From Gammaproteobacteria bacterium (GTDB lineage: Bacteria > Pseudomonadota > Gammaproteobacteria > Pseudomonadales > Pseudohongiellaceae), in assembly GCA_030828385.1 (NCBI GenBank), contig JAURCS010000010.1:1-64000 (forward strand): DNA of 64,000 nucleotides, in the 5' to 3' direction. Every line of letters begins with the position of its first letter. Positions within the stretch are counted from its first letter, which is position 1. Shown piece by piece: positions 43,912 to 53,826 of this stretch. Position numbers and translations under genes: made by a program. A model generated the notes under the pieces. The model saw only the letters and a list, made by a program, of their open reading frames with translations. It was not told where the DNA came from and made no database searches.

Positions 43912-45039
43912 TCAGTGTAGTATTTTTGCCAGAATTGCCTCATAAATTTGTGAAAGCCTCTCAAGGTCATCCACCAGCACTTCTTCATTTGCCTTGTGTA
44001 TGGTCTTGTTACAAGGGCCAATTTCCACCACTTGCGCGCCAGCAGGGGCTATAAAGCGGCCATCGCTGGTGCCACCGCCGGTGGACAGTTCGGTTTCCAC
44101 CCTGGTTACTGTATAGATAGCCTGTTTCACTGCCTCTGTCAGTATTCCTTCTTCTGTTATGAAGGGATTGCCTGATAGTTGCCATTCAATACTGTAGTCA
44201 CTGTAATGCCGGTTAAATATGGCCTCGGTTTGCTGTTGTAATAACTCGGAGGTAACTTCAGTGGAGAAACGAAAATTAAACAGAGCTTTCATTTCTCCGG
44301 GAACCACGTTGTTGGTACCTTCTCCGGCATGGATGTTGGAGATCTGAAAACTGGTAGGTGGAAAGTAATCGTTACCCTGATCCCATTCAACAGCACAAAG
44401 CTCTGCCAGTGCTGGCATGAAATGATGAATTGGATTGCTGGCCAGATCAGGATAGGCGACGTGTCCTTCCGTACCATGAACAGTTAGCGTGCCATTGAGT
44501 GAGCCGCGGCGACCATTGCGAATGATGTCCCCAAGAACTTCATTGCTGGAAGGTTCGCCAACAATGCAGTAATCAATTGACTCGTTTCTGGCCTGCAGTG
44601 TTTCGATGACTCGCCGCGTCCCGTCCACCGCAATGCTTTCTTCATCGCTGGTGATGAGGAATGCAATACTACCTGGATACTCCGGGTTATCTGTAATAAA
44701 GCGCTCACAGGCAGTTACCATTGCTGCGATAGAGCCTTTCATGTCGGCAGCCCCTCTGCCAAATAAGCGGCCATCACGCACTTCCGGCTGGAAGGGCTCG
44801 GACTGCCATTGTTTGAGGTCGCCTGCCGGGACTACATCGGTGTGTCCGGCAAAACACAAGAGTGGGGCTTCGGTGCCGCGGCGTGCCCAAAAATTTGAGA
44901 CCTGGCCAAATGGCATTTTTTCTATGGAAAACCCCATTTTTTCCAGGCGTTCAGCCAGCAAAGCCTGACAGCCCATATCTTCCGGGCTGACGGATTTTTT
45001 GCTGATCAGATCACAGGTTAGATCCAGAGTTGCCGTCAT
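43912..45039 (-). CDS. dapE: Succinyl-diaminopimelate desuccinylase
   Basis: Zinc enzyme that removes succinate from N-succinyl-LL-diaminopimelate, making precursors for lysine and peptidoglycan. M20 family motifs: [11 protein letters not shown] with the first zinc histidine, [13 protein letters not shown], then [13 protein letters not shown] with the general base glutamates, GGGTSDGRF and [14 protein letters not shown]. Length 375 is usual. ATG 45039 has a weak ribosome-binding site, and 32 bases separate it from dapD. It is the last gene of the reverse-strand run map-glnD-yffB-dapD-dapE. Confidence 0.97.
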   Translation of the reverse strand: MTATLDLTCDLISKKSVSPEDMGCQALLAERLEKMGFSIEKMPFGQVSNFWARRGTEAPLLCFAGHTDVVPAGDLKQWQSEPFQPEVRDGRLFGRGAADMKGSIAAMVTACERFITDNPEYPGSIAFLITSDEESIAVDGTRRVIETLQARNESIDYCIVGEPSSNEVLGDIIRNGRRGSLNGTLTVHGTEGHVAYPDLASNPIHHFMPALAELCAVEWDQGNDYFPPTSFQISNIHAGEGTNNVVPGEMKALFNFRFSTEVTSELLQQQTEAIFNRHYSDYSIEWQLSGNPFITEEGILTEAVKQAIYTVTRVETELSTGGGTSDGRFIAPAGAQVVEIGPCNKTIHKANEEVLVDDLERLSQIYEAILAKILH

Positions 45040-45071
45040 GTTATGGGTATCCAGGTCAAAAAGCTCAGTGT

Positions 45072-46088
45072 CTAGTTATGGGAGTGGAGTTCGCTATTCA
45101 GTTCTACCGTAGACTTATTGGTACGGCACTCCACTGCTCCGGTAACAGAGTTTCGAATGAAGAGAAGATCGTTTTTAAGCGACAGTGCTCTTGCCTTGAC
45201 CACCTCTACCGGATTGAGCCCACTGTCCATGACTGTGACCTTGGAGTTGGCAGTAATATATAACCCGGATTCTATGGTGCAGCGGTCACCGAGAGGGAAG
45301 CCCAGCCCGGCATTTGCCCCGATAAGGCAGTTTTTGCCGACAGAAATGACTTCGGTGCCTCCACCTGACAGCGTCCCCATAATGCTGCAACCGCCGCCAA
45401 GATCGCTGTGATCACCAACAAATACGCCAGCAGAGATACGACCTTCTATCATGGCAGTACCTTCAGTACCGGCATTAAAGTTTACAAAGCCTTCATGCAT
45501 GATCGTGGTGCCTTCGCCAATATAGGCGCCCAGTCTGACTCTGGCCGTATCGGCAATACGAACACCAGTTGGAACAACATAATTTGTCATTTTTGGAAAC
45601 TTGTCCACAGACAATACATCTATTGTTTCATTTTGCAAGCGCGCTTCCATTTGCCTGATGGCAAGTTCTTCTATCGCCATGGCGCCGCGATTTGTCCATG
45701 CTACATTGGGCAGTATGCCAAACATGCCGTCGAGATTGACCTGGTGCGGTTTTACCAGACGATGGGAAAGCAGGTGCAATTTTAGATATACCTCAGGCAC
45801 AGTTTGCGGTTTTTCATCGTTTTCAAGGATGACAGCCACAAGCGGCTCATGGTGCTCCTGGAGGATGCCCAGAAGTCGTGTAATTTCTTCATCTTTGATT
45901 TGCGTGGAGAGCAGTGATACCTGCACTGAAGGAACTTCTGTGGTCAGGTTGCCGCCCTCATAATTAAGTGCCTTCAAGAGGGGAGCCAGTAATTCCTCTG
46001 AGGGATTAAGCCAGGGATCCGGGTAGTACACTTCCAGATAATTTCCTGAAGAATCCTTGGTACCTATACCCAATGCAAAACTAAACAT
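45072..46088 (-). CDS. dapD: Tetrahydrodipicolinate N-succinyltransferase (long form)
   Basis: Adds a succinyl group to tetrahydrodipicolinate in the succinylase branch of lysine synthesis. 338 residues, the long form seen in Pseudomonas rather than the 274-residue form of E. coli. The C-terminal left-handed beta-helix hexapeptides are visible ([27 protein letters not shown], then [24 protein letters not shown] and [16 protein letters not shown]). AGGA lies about 10 bases upstream of ATG 46088. The next gene on the strand is dapE, and yffB is upstream. Confidence 0.97.
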   Translation of the reverse strand: MFSFALGIGTKDSSGNYLEVYYPDPWLNPSEELLAPLLKALNYEGGNLTTEVPSVQVSLLSTQIKDEEITRLLGILQEHHEPLVAVILENDEKPQTVPEVYLKLHLLSHRLVKPHQVNLDGMFGILPNVAWTNRGAMAIEELAIRQMEARLQNETIDVLSVDKFPKMTNYVVPTGVRIADTARVRLGAYIGEGTTIMHEGFVNFNAGTEGTAMIEGRISAGVFVGDHSDLGGGCSIMGTLSGGGTEVISVGKNCLIGANAGLGFPLGDRCTIESGLYITANSKVTVMDSGLNPVEVVKARALSLKNDLLFIRNSVTGAVECRTNKSTVELNSELHSHN

Positions 46089-46158
46089 GGCTGAATATTC
46101 CTGTAATTAGTGAGTTAAATAATGGTCTTATTTGAATGGTAACGTCAAAAAAAGCGAA

Positions 46159-46500
46159 TTATAGCAGGCTTTTATAGTCCGCTTCGTTAAAGCCAACAAT
46201 CTTTGTGTGATCAGAAATCAGCACGGGGCGTTTTATAACGGAGGTGTTTTCCTGCATGATTTTGATAGCGCTGGTTTCATTGATATTGTTTTTAAGCTGA
46301 TCTTCCAGTTTGCGCCAGGTTGTGCCACGCTTGTTGATTAATGTCTCGTAACCAAATTCCTTGCACCAGTTTTGCAGGGTTTTCCTATCGATACCGGCTT
46401 TCTTGTAATCGTGAAACTCATAGGCAATATTTTTATCGTCCAGCCATTTTCTGGCTCTCTTGATGGTGTCACAGTTCGGGATGCCATAAAGTGTTGTCAT
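46159..46500 (-). CDS. yffB: ArsC/Spx-like thioredoxin-fold protein (YffB)
   Basis: 113-residue protein of the ArsC superfamily. MTTLYGIPNCDTIKRARKWL has a single cysteine in PNCDT, as in YffB and in the family of arsenate-reductase-related proteins; the usual catalytic arginine region is INKRGTTWRKL. It probably uses glutathione or protects thiols; arsenate reduction is not shown. In related bacteria it sits between dapC and dapD; here it lies directly next to glnD with no dapC. The ATG at 46500 has a weak ribosome-binding site. Confidence 0.9.
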   Translation of the reverse strand: MTTLYGIPNCDTIKRARKWLDDKNIAYEFHDYKKAGIDRKTLQNWCKEFGYETLINKRGTTWRKLEDQLKNNINETSAIKIMQENTSVIKRPVLISDHTKIVGFNEADYKSLL

Positions 46501-46548
46501 AAAGGCTGCTCGTTTTTTCTAAGAATTATAGTTGCGTAAGATTTTATT

Positions 46549-49251
46549 TTAGGGAGTAATTTCAGCGTCCAGGTTTTTTTTGATCTCATCCTGCAGTAGC
46601 TGGCCTGCTTCCATATCGGTGATTGGGTGGTTTTCTGAATCAGTGATGAAAAAGACGTCCTCAACATTCTCGCCAAGCGTGGTTATTTTTGCATTGTGCA
46701 GTGTGATATCCATTTCCACAAAAATACCTGCCACCTTTGCCAACAGTCCGGGTCTATCTGTACACAGCACTTCGAGAATAGAGTATGGCGTGTGCTCGTG
46801 ATTGCTCAGAGTGGTTTCTGTCCTGTGGCTGAATTGTCTGTGCTTTCTTGACGGACGATGCTTTTCAGTCGGTTTGAGTGCCTTGGTAGAACTCACATAA
46901 TTATTAAGTGTTTTGTTGATTTCTTCCATTCGCTGGGGGTTTTTTCCAATCGGTTTACCATCGCTCTCCAGCACCATGAAGTTGGTCATTGAATAATCAC
47001 TGTCAGTTGTATAGATGCGTGCATCCTGAATATTCAGATTTAGTCGATCGAGTGCTGTCGCAATATTGGCAAACAGGAAATGGGAATTCTGTGTATAGAT
47101 GAAAATCTGTGAGGCACCTTCGTTTTTGTTTTCAGCATTGTTCTTGATGAGAATAAGTGGCGCGACATTGCTTTTATGATTGGCAATAGCGATAGTTTGC
47201 CAGGTAATGTCCTGGGGGGACTCACGTAGAAAATAATCTTCGCTGGGATTATTCCAGATATCCTTGACCTGCTTGCCGGTCAGCCCGGCACTTTCAAGCA
47301 ACGCAATGGCGCTTTTCTGATTTTCCTTAATCAGCTCAGCCTTGCCTACGGTTTCTTCCAGCCCCTGGCTCAGCGCACGCTTGGTCAATTGATAAAGGTT
47401 GCGTAACAGAGAGGCGCGCCAGGTGTTCCAGAGAGTTGAATTGGTGCCATTGATGTCTGCAACAGTTAGTACATATAAATAATCCAGTCGGGTTTGATCG
47501 CCTACGTTTAGCGCAAATTTCTTTACAACTTCCGGATCTTGAATATCTTCACGTTGAGCAACACTGGACATTGTAAGGTGGTGCTCTACCAGCCAGGACA
47601 CCAAAGCAGTATCCCATTTGCCCAGACGGTGACGCCGACAGAATAATTCGGCATCACGCTTACCCAGTTGTGAGTGGTCACCACCTCGGCCTTTAGCAAT
47701 ATCATGGTAAAGACCAGCTATGTACAATAACTCCACTTTTGGCAGGCGATGAAACAAGGCTGCTGCGACAGGAAACTTTTCTGCAGCTTCAGGGTGTCTA
47801 AAACGTCGCATATTTTCCATCACCTGCAGAGTGTGATCATCAACGGTATAGACATGGAAAAGGTCATATTGCATCTGACCGATAATACGGCCAAATTCCG
47901 GCAGGTAAGCAGATAGTATGCCGTAACGTTTCATTTCCCTGAGTCGGCCAACCATCATGTGGGGGGAACGCAGAAGTTCCATGAACATTGAAATATTGCG
48001 AATATCACGGCGATATTCATTATCAATTAAATGCCGGTTGTTTCTGATCAGTCGAATAGTGGCTGCTCGAATCCCTTCAATTTTTTCGTTTTGCGCCAGC
48101 AGGACAAATATTTCTATGAGTGCGAAAGGAGTGTTTTCAAAAACATTTTTATTTTTTACTTCTATGTAATTGTTACGTATTTGAAATCTATTATTGATAG
48201 AGACGATTTTTGCCCGCTCCTTGGAGCGGATTATCTCTTCGTCAAAAAGCTGTAAAAGAACATCATTCAGCTCGCGCAGGGTTAAAACCACACGGTAATA
48301 TTTCTTCATCAGTTTTTCTATACCGAGACTGCTTTTATCATCCTTGTAGCCGAAGATTTCTGCGAGTGTGCGTTGATGCTCGAACAGCAGGCGATCTTCT
48401 CTGCGGCCGCTAACCATGTGCAGACCATAGCGGATTTTCCATAGAAAGTTTCTTCCCTTGATAAGATCCTGATATTCGTTTTCTTCAAGAAACTTGCGTT
48501 TTACCAGATCAAGAAAGTTTGTTGCGCCAAAATGTCGTTTGGAAATCCAGCCTATGGTCTGGATATCGCGTAACCCCCCTGGTGCTTCTTTAAGATTCGG
48601 TTCCAGCGCATAGTCGATGTCGTTTTGTTTGCGATGCCGATTGGTCTGCTCATCTTTTTTAGCCTGAAAAAACTGTTTTGGTTGCCAGACCTTTTTCTTT
48701 TCAATTTGAGACATGACGGTATCCAGCAATGCGGAATTTCCGCAAAGGGTTCTTGACTCAATAAGTGAGGTGGCTACGGTGATGTCCTTGGCAGCCTCCT
48801 GCTGGTTTTCCTTGATTGACCGAACACTCTGGCCAATTTCCAGGTTAATGTCCCATAGGAGGGTAAGAAATTGCTCGATATCGTCCTTATATTTTGACTT
48901 GTCGCTTTTCGTCAGAAGAATCTGGATGTCAATATCAGAATATGGGTGCAACTCGGCGCGACCATAGCCTCCCACGGCAATCAGACTAATGTCCTCGGCA
49001 TCTTTCCAGTCATATTGTTGCCAGGCATGTATTAATAGCTGATCAACAAACCAGGCCTCATCCTTGATAATGCTTTCTATGTCATTTTTCTGCAGGAAAC
49101 GCTCATCAAGAATCTTTCGGGCATTTCCAACAGCTTCGCGATAGCAGTTGATTTTTGAGGAACTTGCAGCCAGAGATTCAGTGAATTGTTCGGCGCTGAA
49201 AAGTTTTTTCCGGTTTCGGGTAAGCGGGGTAGTGTGAGTTTTTATAGTCAA
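46549..49251 (-). CDS. glnD: [Protein-PII] uridylyltransferase/uridylyl-removing enzyme
   Basis: Bifunctional sensor of glutamine that adds UMP to PII proteins and removes it. 900 residues. The nucleotidyltransferase domain has GGYGRAELHPYSDIDIQIL near residue 93, the HD domain has YHDIAKGRGGDHSQLG near residue 517 (removing activity), and two ACT domains lie at the C-terminus (EVLCTDRPGLLAKVAG and FLFANIATALDRL). The start is TTG 49251, immediately after the map stop, with AAGGAAGAG upstream; no better ATG is close by. It is downstream of map and upstream of yffB. Confidence 0.96.
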   Translation of the reverse strand: MTIKTHTTPLTRNRKKLFSAEQFTESLAASSSKINCYREAVGNARKILDERFLQKNDIESIIKDEAWFVDQLLIHAWQQYDWKDAEDISLIAVGGYGRAELHPYSDIDIQILLTKSDKSKYKDDIEQFLTLLWDINLEIGQSVRSIKENQQEAAKDITVATSLIESRTLCGNSALLDTVMSQIEKKKVWQPKQFFQAKKDEQTNRHRKQNDIDYALEPNLKEAPGGLRDIQTIGWISKRHFGATNFLDLVKRKFLEENEYQDLIKGRNFLWKIRYGLHMVSGRREDRLLFEHQRTLAEIFGYKDDKSSLGIEKLMKKYYRVVLTLRELNDVLLQLFDEEIIRSKERAKIVSINNRFQIRNNYIEVKNKNVFENTPFALIEIFVLLAQNEKIEGIRAATIRLIRNNRHLIDNEYRRDIRNISMFMELLRSPHMMVGRLREMKRYGILSAYLPEFGRIIGQMQYDLFHVYTVDDHTLQVMENMRRFRHPEAAEKFPVAAALFHRLPKVELLYIAGLYHDIAKGRGGDHSQLGKRDAELFCRRHRLGKWDTALVSWLVEHHLTMSSVAQREDIQDPEVVKKFALNVGDQTRLDYLYVLTVADINGTNSTLWNTWRASLLRNLYQLTKRALSQGLEETVGKAELIKENQKSAIALLESAGLTGKQVKDIWNNPSEDYFLRESPQDITWQTIAIANHKSNVAPLILIKNNAENKNEGASQIFIYTQNSHFLFANIATALDRLNLNIQDARIYTTDSDYSMTNFMVLESDGKPIGKNPQRMEEINKTLNNYVSSTKALKPTEKHRPSRKHRQFSHRTETTLSNHEHTPYSILEVLCTDRPGLLAKVAGIFVEMDITLHNAKITTLGENVEDVFFITDSENHPITDMEAGQLLQDEIKKNLDAEITP

Positions 49252-49252
49252 G

Positions 49253-50026
49253 TTAGAATTGCTCTTCCTTTCGACGTGTCAATACATCACAGCCGTCCGC
49301 TGTAACGGCCAGGGTATGCTCCCATTGCGCAGAAAGGCGTCGGTCGCGCGTTGTTACCGTCCAGCCATCCTTGCGGGAAAGTTTGGTGTGTCGGGTGCCA
49401 GCATTGATCATGGGTTCTATTGTAAAAGTCATGCCTTCTTCAATGACCATGCCTGTTTTTGGGGTTCCATAATGAAGTACCTGGGGTTCTTCATGGAATA
49501 TTCGGCCAATGCCATGACCGCAATATTCTCTTACTACAGAATAATGATTGGACTCTGCATATTGCTGAATAATATTGCCGATATCACCGAGGGTAGTCCC
49601 GGGGCGGACAATGTCTATTGCCTTGTAAAGGCATTCCTGGGTTATTTTTACCAGTTTCTCGGCATGGGGGGGCACTTCGCCAACCAGAAACATCTTGCTG
49701 GTATCGCCATGAAAACCATCCTTTATTACCGTTATATCAATATTAATGATGTCGCCTTGCTTTAACCGCTGGGTATCGCTGGGGATGCCATGACAAATAA
49801 CATAATTTGGTGATGTGCAGATAGATTTCGGAAAGCCGTTGTAGTTCAGCGGGGCAGGGATGGCCTGCTGGACGTTAACGATGTAGTCATGGCAGATCCT
49901 GTCGAGCTCACCGGTACTGACACCTGCCATAACATGAGGTTCTATCATTTCCAGAACTTCAGCCGCCAGCCTGCCAGCGGTTCGCATCAGCTCAATTTCT
50001 TCAGGAGTTTTGATTGTTACAGCCAT
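49253..50026 (-). CDS. map: Methionine aminopeptidase type I
   Basis: Removes the N-terminal methionine of new proteins. 257 residues. The two-metal site is visible: INIDITVIKDGFHGDTSKMF (two aspartates), HGIGRIFHEEPQV (histidine) and EGMTFTIEPMIN plus WEHTLAVTADG (glutamates). KSICTSPNYVICHG marks the substrate histidine. It is divergent from rpsB, an arrangement common in gammaproteobacteria, and followed directly by glnD. No oddity was noted. Confidence 0.97.
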   Translation of the reverse strand: MAVTIKTPEEIELMRTAGRLAAEVLEMIEPHVMAGVSTGELDRICHDYIVNVQQAIPAPLNYNGFPKSICTSPNYVICHGIPSDTQRLKQGDIINIDITVIKDGFHGDTSKMFLVGEVPPHAEKLVKITQECLYKAIDIVRPGTTLGDIGNIIQQYAESNHYSVVREYCGHGIGRIFHEEPQVLHYGTPKTGMVIEEGMTFTIEPMINAGTRHTKLSRKDGWTVTTRDRRLSAQWEHTLAVTADGCDVLTRRKEEQF

Positions 50027-50194
50027 GGTATTTTCGAAGCAAAAAAGTCTATTTTATTTCAACTGGGTCCACAAAGGAATTAACCTTTTGATTTATCTTT
50101 GCACAGGGCTTACGTACGGAGAGAGTCAGTAGTTAACCGTGTCTGACGAAGGTGCCGATAGTAGCGCTTAACTCACGGATAACTAAAGATAATC

Positions 50195-50223
50195 TTTAAG
50201 TTGCCACGGCTTTATGGTATAAA
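50195..50223 (+). promoter_or_regulatory. Candidate rpsB promoter in the map-rpsB spacer
   Basis: TTTAAG (50195-50200), 17-base spacer, TATAAA (50218-50223). It would give a leader of about 200 bases before the rpsB ATG, in keeping with the known S2 autoregulated leader of gammaproteobacteria; I cannot identify the S2 binding motif itself. The 406-base spacer (50027-50432) also contains a repeated TTTAA stretch (about 50266-50290) and presumably a map promoter, but no further gene. Confidence 0.45.
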
Positions 50224-50432
50224 GCCGCACGTTTTCCCCAAGGGGCTGAAACGAAATCAGTAAATTTAATTTAATTTAACTAAACTTAAACTGTCACACA
50301 TATATCAGCACTTTGAACTGGGTGCCACAAATCTGTTAAATATCAGTTAGTTACGATTAGCTAAAAAGTATTTTTCAACAGGTTGCAGGTTGGTTTCAGA
50401 GGATATATGGAGGCTTAACCCAAGGACATAGT

Positions 50433-51476
50433 ATGACTTCTGTAAGCATGAAAGACATGTTGCAGGCTGGTGTGCATTTCGGACACCAATGCCGCTACTG
50501 GAACCCCAAAATGGATCAATATATTTTCGGGGCCCGCAATAAAATCCATATCATTAATCTCGAACACACACTCCCTGCACTTAACCAGGCACTGGACCAG
50601 GTAAAGCGTATGGCCGAGCGCAAGCAAAAAGTACTTTTCGTTGGTACCAAGCGAGCAGCAAGTAAAATTATCAAAACTGAAGCGATCCGTGCTTCGATGC
50701 CCTATGTAGATAACCGCTGGCCGGGCGGAATGTTAACTAACTACAAGACCATCCGGGCATCAGTCAAAAAGCTCAAGGATCTGGAAATTCAGTCAACTGA
50801 CGGCACCTTTGAAAAGCTGACCAAAAAAGAAGCATTGATGCGCCGCCGTGACCAGGAAAAACTGGAAAAAAGTATCGGTGGTATTAAGGATATGGGCGGT
50901 TTGCCTGATGCACTTTTTGTCATTGATGTTGATCATGAGCGTATTGCCATTACCGAAGCCAATAAATTGGGTATTCCGGTGATTGGTGTAGTTGATACAA
51001 ACAGTGACCCCGAAGGAATAGACGTGGTAATTCCGGGTAACGATGATGCCATTCGTGCGATCAACCTCTATGTTGCAGCACTTGCCGATGCCTGTATAGA
51101 AGGACATGGCAAAGCGCTTTCTGAGGCGGAAGCCAAGAAAGGCGAATTTGTTGAGCTTGATGACGATTCTGCTGATTCAAAAATCAAGGTTAAAGCTAAA
51201 GCCAAGGCCAAAGCTGATGTTGAAGAATCACCTGAACAAGAAGTAGAAGCGGTTGCTCCAGAAGCAGAAGCGGCACCTGAAGTTGCTGAAGCGGAAGAAA
51301 CTCCTGCTAAAGCCGCGCCTAAAGCGAAAGCTGCGCCTAAAGCCAAAGCCGCGGCTAAAGCGAAAGCTGCTCCTAAAGCGAAAGCCAAGGCCAAAGCAGA
51401 ACCAAAAGCTAAAGCAGCGCCTAAAGCCAAGGCTAAAACCAAAGCCAAGGCTAAAGCCAAAGCTAAAGCCGAGTAA
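50433..51476 (+). CDS. rpsB: Ribosomal protein S2 with long acidic and Lys/Ala-rich tail
   Basis: Small-subunit ribosomal protein, needed for S1 binding to the ribosome. The core (residues 1-246) is standard: [35 protein letters not shown] and [21 protein letters not shown]. Beyond it come about 100 extra residues: a basic patch ([12 protein letters not shown], 250-261), an acidic stretch rich in E, A and P (263-289), and a highly repetitive tail of PKAKA-type units (291-347). Most bacterial S2 proteins have 230-260 residues. The tail resembles bacterial histone-H1-like Lys/Ala proteins. AAGGA lies upstream of the ATG. It forms the rpsB-tsf unit; a hairpin follows in the gap. Confidence 0.96.
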   Translation: MTSVSMKDMLQAGVHFGHQCRYWNPKMDQYIFGARNKIHIINLEHTLPALNQALDQVKRMAERKQKVLFVGTKRAASKIIKTEAIRASMPYVDNRWPGGMLTNYKTIRASVKKLKDLEIQSTDGTFEKLTKKEALMRRRDQEKLEKSIGGIKDMGGLPDALFVIDVDHERIAITEANKLGIPVIGVVDTNSDPEGIDVVIPGNDDAIRAINLYVAALADACIEGHGKALSEAEAKKGEFVELDDDSADSKIKVKAKAKAKADVEESPEQEVEAVAPEAEAAPEVAEAEETPAKAAPKAKAAPKAKAAAKAKAAPKAKAKAKAEPKAKAAPKAKAKTKAKAKAKAKAE

Positions 51477-51503
51477 TATTGCAAATATCTCAGCGATAAA
51501 TGA

Positions 51504-51538
51504 TTTTCGGGGACTGCCGCTATGCAGCCCCCGGAAAA
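51504..51538 (+). other. Intergenic hairpin in the rpsB-tsf spacer
   Basis: CGGGGACTGC pairs with GCAGCCCCCG across a six-base loop with one A-C mismatch, flanked by TTTT on the left and AAAA on the right that can pair too. There is no U-run after it, so it is likely an mRNA stability or partial attenuation element, as occurs between rpsB and tsf in related bacteria. Confidence 0.6.
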
Positions 51539-51570
51539 CTCAAGTTTAGAATAAGTGAGGGAGGCCAGAC

Positions 51571-52443
51571 ATGGCAGAAATTACAACTTCATTAGTGAAA
51601 GAATTAAGAGAACGTACCGGCCTTGGCATGATGGATTGCAAAAAAGCCCTGCAGGCTGCAGATGGCAATATTGAAAAAGCAATCGAGGATATGCGCAAGG
51701 AAAGTGGGCTTAAAGCAGCTAAAAAGGCCGGTAGAACTGCCGCAGAAGGCCTGGTCCTGACCCGAATTGCTGATGACAATAGTTATGGCGTGATGGTTGA
51801 AGTTAACAGTGAAACAGACTTTGCCGCTCGTGAAGACAATTTTGCCGATTTTGCCAACACCGTTGTGGAAACTGTTTTCTCTAAAAAAACCACAGATATT
51901 GATGCTTTGATGGCATCCGGACTTGAACAGTCAAGGTTGGCGCTGGTTCAGAAAATAGGTGAAAACATCAGTGTGCGTCGAGCCGTGATGCAGGAATCAG
52001 AAGGTGCCATTGTTGGTTGTTATGTTCACTCAAATAACAAGATTGCCGTGCTAGTAAGCTTGCGTGGCGGTGATGCTGATCTTGCCAGAGACGTGGCCAT
52101 GCATATTGCCGCTGTTAACCCGATGGTTGTTTCTGCAGAAGATGTTCCTGCCGAAGTTCTAGGCAAGGAAAGTGAAATCTATACCGCACAGGCTGCTGAA
52201 AGTGGCAAGCCAGCTGACATCGTAGAAAAAATGGTCAGCGGCAGGCTGAGAAAGTTTGTTGAGGAAGTTAGTCTTCTTGACCAGGCTTTTGTCAAAGAAC
52301 CTGACATCAAAGTGGGCAGCCTGGTAAAAGATGCTGGTGCTGAAGTACTTTCCTTTGTCCGTTATGAAGTTGGTGAAGGAATCGAAAAGAAAGAAGAAGA
52401 TTTTGCTGCTGAAGTTGCTGCCCAGTTAAAGCCTAAAGATTAA
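51571..52443 (+). CDS. tsf: Elongation factor Ts
   Basis: Guanine-nucleotide exchange factor that reloads EF-Tu with GTP. 290 residues, near the E. coli length (283). The N-terminal UBA-like domain ([34 protein letters not shown]) and the conserved [10 protein letters not shown] signature ([13 protein letters not shown]) are present, then the core domain to [25 protein letters not shown] lies about 7 bases before ATG 51571. It is co-transcribed with rpsB, and pyrH follows at 76 bases. Confidence 0.98.
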   Translation: MAEITTSLVKELRERTGLGMMDCKKALQAADGNIEKAIEDMRKESGLKAAKKAGRTAAEGLVLTRIADDNSYGVMVEVNSETDFAAREDNFADFANTVVETVFSKKTTDIDALMASGLEQSRLALVQKIGENISVRRAVMQESEGAIVGCYVHSNNKIAVLVSLRGGDADLARDVAMHIAAVNPMVVSAEDVPAEVLGKESEIYTAQAAESGKPADIVEKMVSGRLRKFVEEVSLLDQAFVKEPDIKVGSLVKDAGAEVLSFVRYEVGEGIEKKEEDFAAEVAAQLKPKD

Positions 52444-52519
52444 CAGCAAATTGGGCAGGTTAGATAGTGAGTAAAATCGGCTGCGGTGCAGTTTAACAAG
52501 TTCAATAGGGGCTGGAGAA

Positions 52520-53248
52520 ATGGCAACTAAAATCCGCAAGTACGACAGGATACTGTTAAAACTGAGTGGTGAAGCCCTGACCGGAAGTGCTGAGTTCGGT
52601 ATTGACCCCAAAGTACTTGACCGCATGGCCATGGAAATTGGCCAGTTGGTGGAAATTGGTGTGCAGGTTGGGCTTGTTATAGGTGGTGGTAATCTTTTTC
52701 GTGGGGCGGAGTTAAGTGCCGCCGGAATGGAGAGGGTTACCGGCGACCATATGGGTATGCTGGCAACCGTGATGAATGCGCTGGCAATGCGTGACGCGCT
52801 GGAGAGAGCCAGTATCTCTACCAGAGTAATGTCAGCTATACCTATGAGTGGTGTTGTTGAGCATTATGATCGACGCACTGCGATCAGACATCTTAAAGAT
52901 GGCGACGTGGTTATTTTTTCAGCCGGTACCGGCAATCCGTTTTTTACAACAGATTCTTCTGCCTGCTTGCGTGGCATTGAAATTAATGCCGATCTTGTCC
53001 TCAAGGCAACTAAAGTGGATGGCGTGTATTCTGCAGATCCTGTGAAAGAGCCAGGCGCAGAAAAATATGATCGTCTCACTTTTGATGAAGTGTTGGATAA
53101 AAAACTGGGTGTCATGGATCTTACTGCCATATGTTTAAGCAGAGACCATAATTTGCCGGTACGTGTATTCAATATGAACAAAGCTGAAGCTCTATTTAAT
53201 ATTATTGTTGGTAAGGACGAAGGTACCTTGATAGAGAGGGGAGAATAA
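52520..53248 (+). CDS. pyrH: UMP kinase
   Basis: Phosphorylates UMP to UDP, a key step to all pyrimidine nucleotides. 242 residues, a member of the amino-acid kinase fold. Motifs: [13 protein letters not shown] near the start, [50 protein letters not shown] and [26 protein letters not shown] precedes ATG 52520 at a short distance. It ends 1 base before frr. The enzyme is known to be allosterically controlled by GTP and UTP. Confidence 0.98.
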   Translation: MATKIRKYDRILLKLSGEALTGSAEFGIDPKVLDRMAMEIGQLVEIGVQVGLVIGGGNLFRGAELSAAGMERVTGDHMGMLATVMNALAMRDALERASISTRVMSAIPMSGVVEHYDRRTAIRHLKDGDVVIFSAGTGNPFFTTDSSACLRGIEINADLVLKATKVDGVYSADPVKEPGAEKYDRLTFDEVLDKKLGVMDLTAICLSRDHNLPVRVFNMNKAEALFNIIVGKDEGTLIERGE

Positions 53249-53249
53249 G

Positions 53250-53807
53250 ATGATTGATGAAATTATTGCTGATGCCAGAGAACGAATGGAGAAAAGTCTG
53301 CATAGTCTGGAGTCAGCTTTTAACAAGATTCGGACAGGCCGTGCACATCCCGGAATTCTTGATAGTGTGATGGTTAACTATTACGGAACTGAAACACCTA
53401 TACAGCAAGTAGCAAATATCACCATTGAAGATGCCAGGACTATCGCTGTAACTCCCTGGGAAAAAAATCTTCTGGGCGATGTTGAAAAAGCAATTATGAA
53501 ATCTGATCTTGGACTGAACCCTTCCAATAATGGTGATGTGATCAGGTTGCCAATGCCGGCACTTACCGAAGAGACGCGAAAAGAATATACCAAACAGGCC
53601 AAACAAGAGGCGGAAAATGGTCGCATTGCTGTGCGTAATATACGCCGTGATGCCAACAGCCAGACCAAAGACCTGTTGAAAGAAAAAGCTATCAGCGAAG
53701 ACGAAGAAAGAAAAGCTGAGCAAGATATACAAAAACTTACAGACAGCTTTATAGCGCAGATTGATGCCAAATACGACGAGAAGGAAGTTGATCTTTTAAC
53801 GATCTGA
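53250..53807 (+). CDS. frr: Ribosome recycling factor
   Basis: Splits the post-termination ribosome together with EF-G. The 185-residue product matches the universal length. The tRNA-like three-helix bundle begins with ADARERMEKSLHSLESAFNKIRTGRAHPGIL, the VNYYGTETPIQQVANITIEDARTIAVTPWEK region is present, and the NGRIAVRNIRRDAN stretch appears late. A strong GAGGGGAG ribosome-binding site precedes ATG 53250, which starts just after the pyrH stop. Nothing unusual was noted. Confidence 0.98.
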   Translation: MIDEIIADARERMEKSLHSLESAFNKIRTGRAHPGILDSVMVNYYGTETPIQQVANITIEDARTIAVTPWEKNLLGDVEKAIMKSDLGLNPSNNGDVIRLPMPALTEETRKEYTKQAKQEAENGRIAVRNIRRDANSQTKDLLKEKAISEDEERKAEQDIQKLTDSFIAQIDAKYDEKEVDLLTI

Positions 53808-53826
53808 TTCCTGGTCACCACTTTCT

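Noticed and set aside
51068-51484. Reverse-strand open frame of 138 codons over the rpsB tail
   Set aside because: Its Ala/Leu/Ser repeats mirror the Lys/Ala repeat of S2, so it is a by-product of low-complexity DNA.
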